DNA of 12,673 nt. Source: Phycisphaerae bacterium. Lineage in GTDB: Bacteria > Planctomycetota > Phycisphaerae > UBA1845 > Fen-1342. The position numbers were made by a program, and so were the translations under genes. The notes beneath the pieces were generated by a model that saw only the letters and a program-made list of their open reading frames with translations, was not told the DNA's origin and did no database searches. The DNA lies in assembly GCA_020058145.1 (NCBI GenBank), contig JAGVEP010000082.1:1-12673 (forward strand), read 5' to 3'. This document shows, in pieces, positions 12,602 to 12,673 of this stretch (position 1 is its first letter; the number at the start of each line of letters is the position of its first letter).

Positions 12602-12673
12602 CTACGCTGGCGCCACATCGCCGCCGGCCGCGGCCACGTCAAGCGGCGCCGTGGCGGGCGCGCTGACCGGTTC
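12602..12673 (-). CDS. rpsB: C-terminal end of an upstream gene, probably ribosomal protein S2
   Basis: Reading in from the right edge, the frame gives 23 codons and a TAG at 12604-12602. The product tail is Ala/Pro/Val/Gly-rich (EPVSAPATAPLD and so on). An Ala/Pro-rich extension at this place is known for S2 proteins in several lineages, and rpsB almost always precedes tsf. The identification rests on gene order and composition only, because no S2 core is visible. The gap to tsf is 79 bp. Confidence 0.5.
   Translation of the reverse strand, partial: EPVSAPATAPLDVAAAGGDVAPA

Overview
The window looks like a chromosomal segment of a GC-rich, free-living Gram-negative bacterium. The best guess is a member of the Planctomycetota (PVC group). 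The reasons are a PEP-CTERM surface protein, a lineage-variant EF-Ts (CETEP where the usual family motif is CETDF), strong GC3 bias, GC-rich intergenic palindromes, and a mix of genes with and without clear Shine-Dalgarno sites. This is inference from sequence character, not a database match; Verrucomicrobiota, Acidobacteriota or another PEP-CTERM lineage remain possible.

Layout, left to right. (1) 98-2875 (+): a complete single-chain MmeI-like (type IIL) restriction-modification enzyme, with an N-terminal D-X9-EXK nuclease motif, a gamma-class N6-adenine methylase core and a target-recognition region. (2) 2876-3094: a convergent spacer with a triple CACAGAGG-type repeat, a GC-rich dispersed repeat and a terminator hairpin. 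(3) 5154-3095 (-): a three-gene unit of a lipoprotein, a 74-residue unknown protein coupled to it by an ATGA overlap, and a XerC/XerD-type tyrosine recombinase. A perfect TATAAT box sits just upstream. (4) 5155-5534: a spacer with a second copy of the dispersed repeat and a 22-bp-period tandem repeat. (5) 7919-5535 (-): a full-length DsbD-type membrane thiol-disulfide reductase with two N-terminal immunoglobulin-like modules. (6) 8147-8683 (+), divergent from it: a membrane-anchored protein with four cysteine pairs resembling zinc ribbons. (7) 9835-8846 (-): a PEP-CTERM protein with a textbook intrinsic terminator and a strong sigma70-like promoter about 280 nt upstream, implying a long structured leader. 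(8) 11424-10213 (-): ribonuclease D. (9) 12522-11695 (-): elongation factor Ts, preceded at the window edge by the last 23 codons of what is probably rpsB.

How the genes relate. rpsB-tsf and RNase D are housekeeping translation and RNA-maturation functions. DsbD carries reducing power across the inner membrane; the divergent Cys-rich protein is predicted to expose its cysteines on the receiving side, so a functional link is plausible but untested. XerC resolves chromosome dimers. The MmeI-like enzyme is the only clear defence gene. It needs no partner, and its central region has visibly weaker GC3 bias than its two ends. No prophage, transposase, CRISPR array, tRNA or rRNA was found. The window has no obvious new multi-gene system; the most unusual elements are the intergenic repeats, the PEP-CTERM leader, the lipoprotein/small-protein/xer operon and the DsbD/Cys-rich pair.
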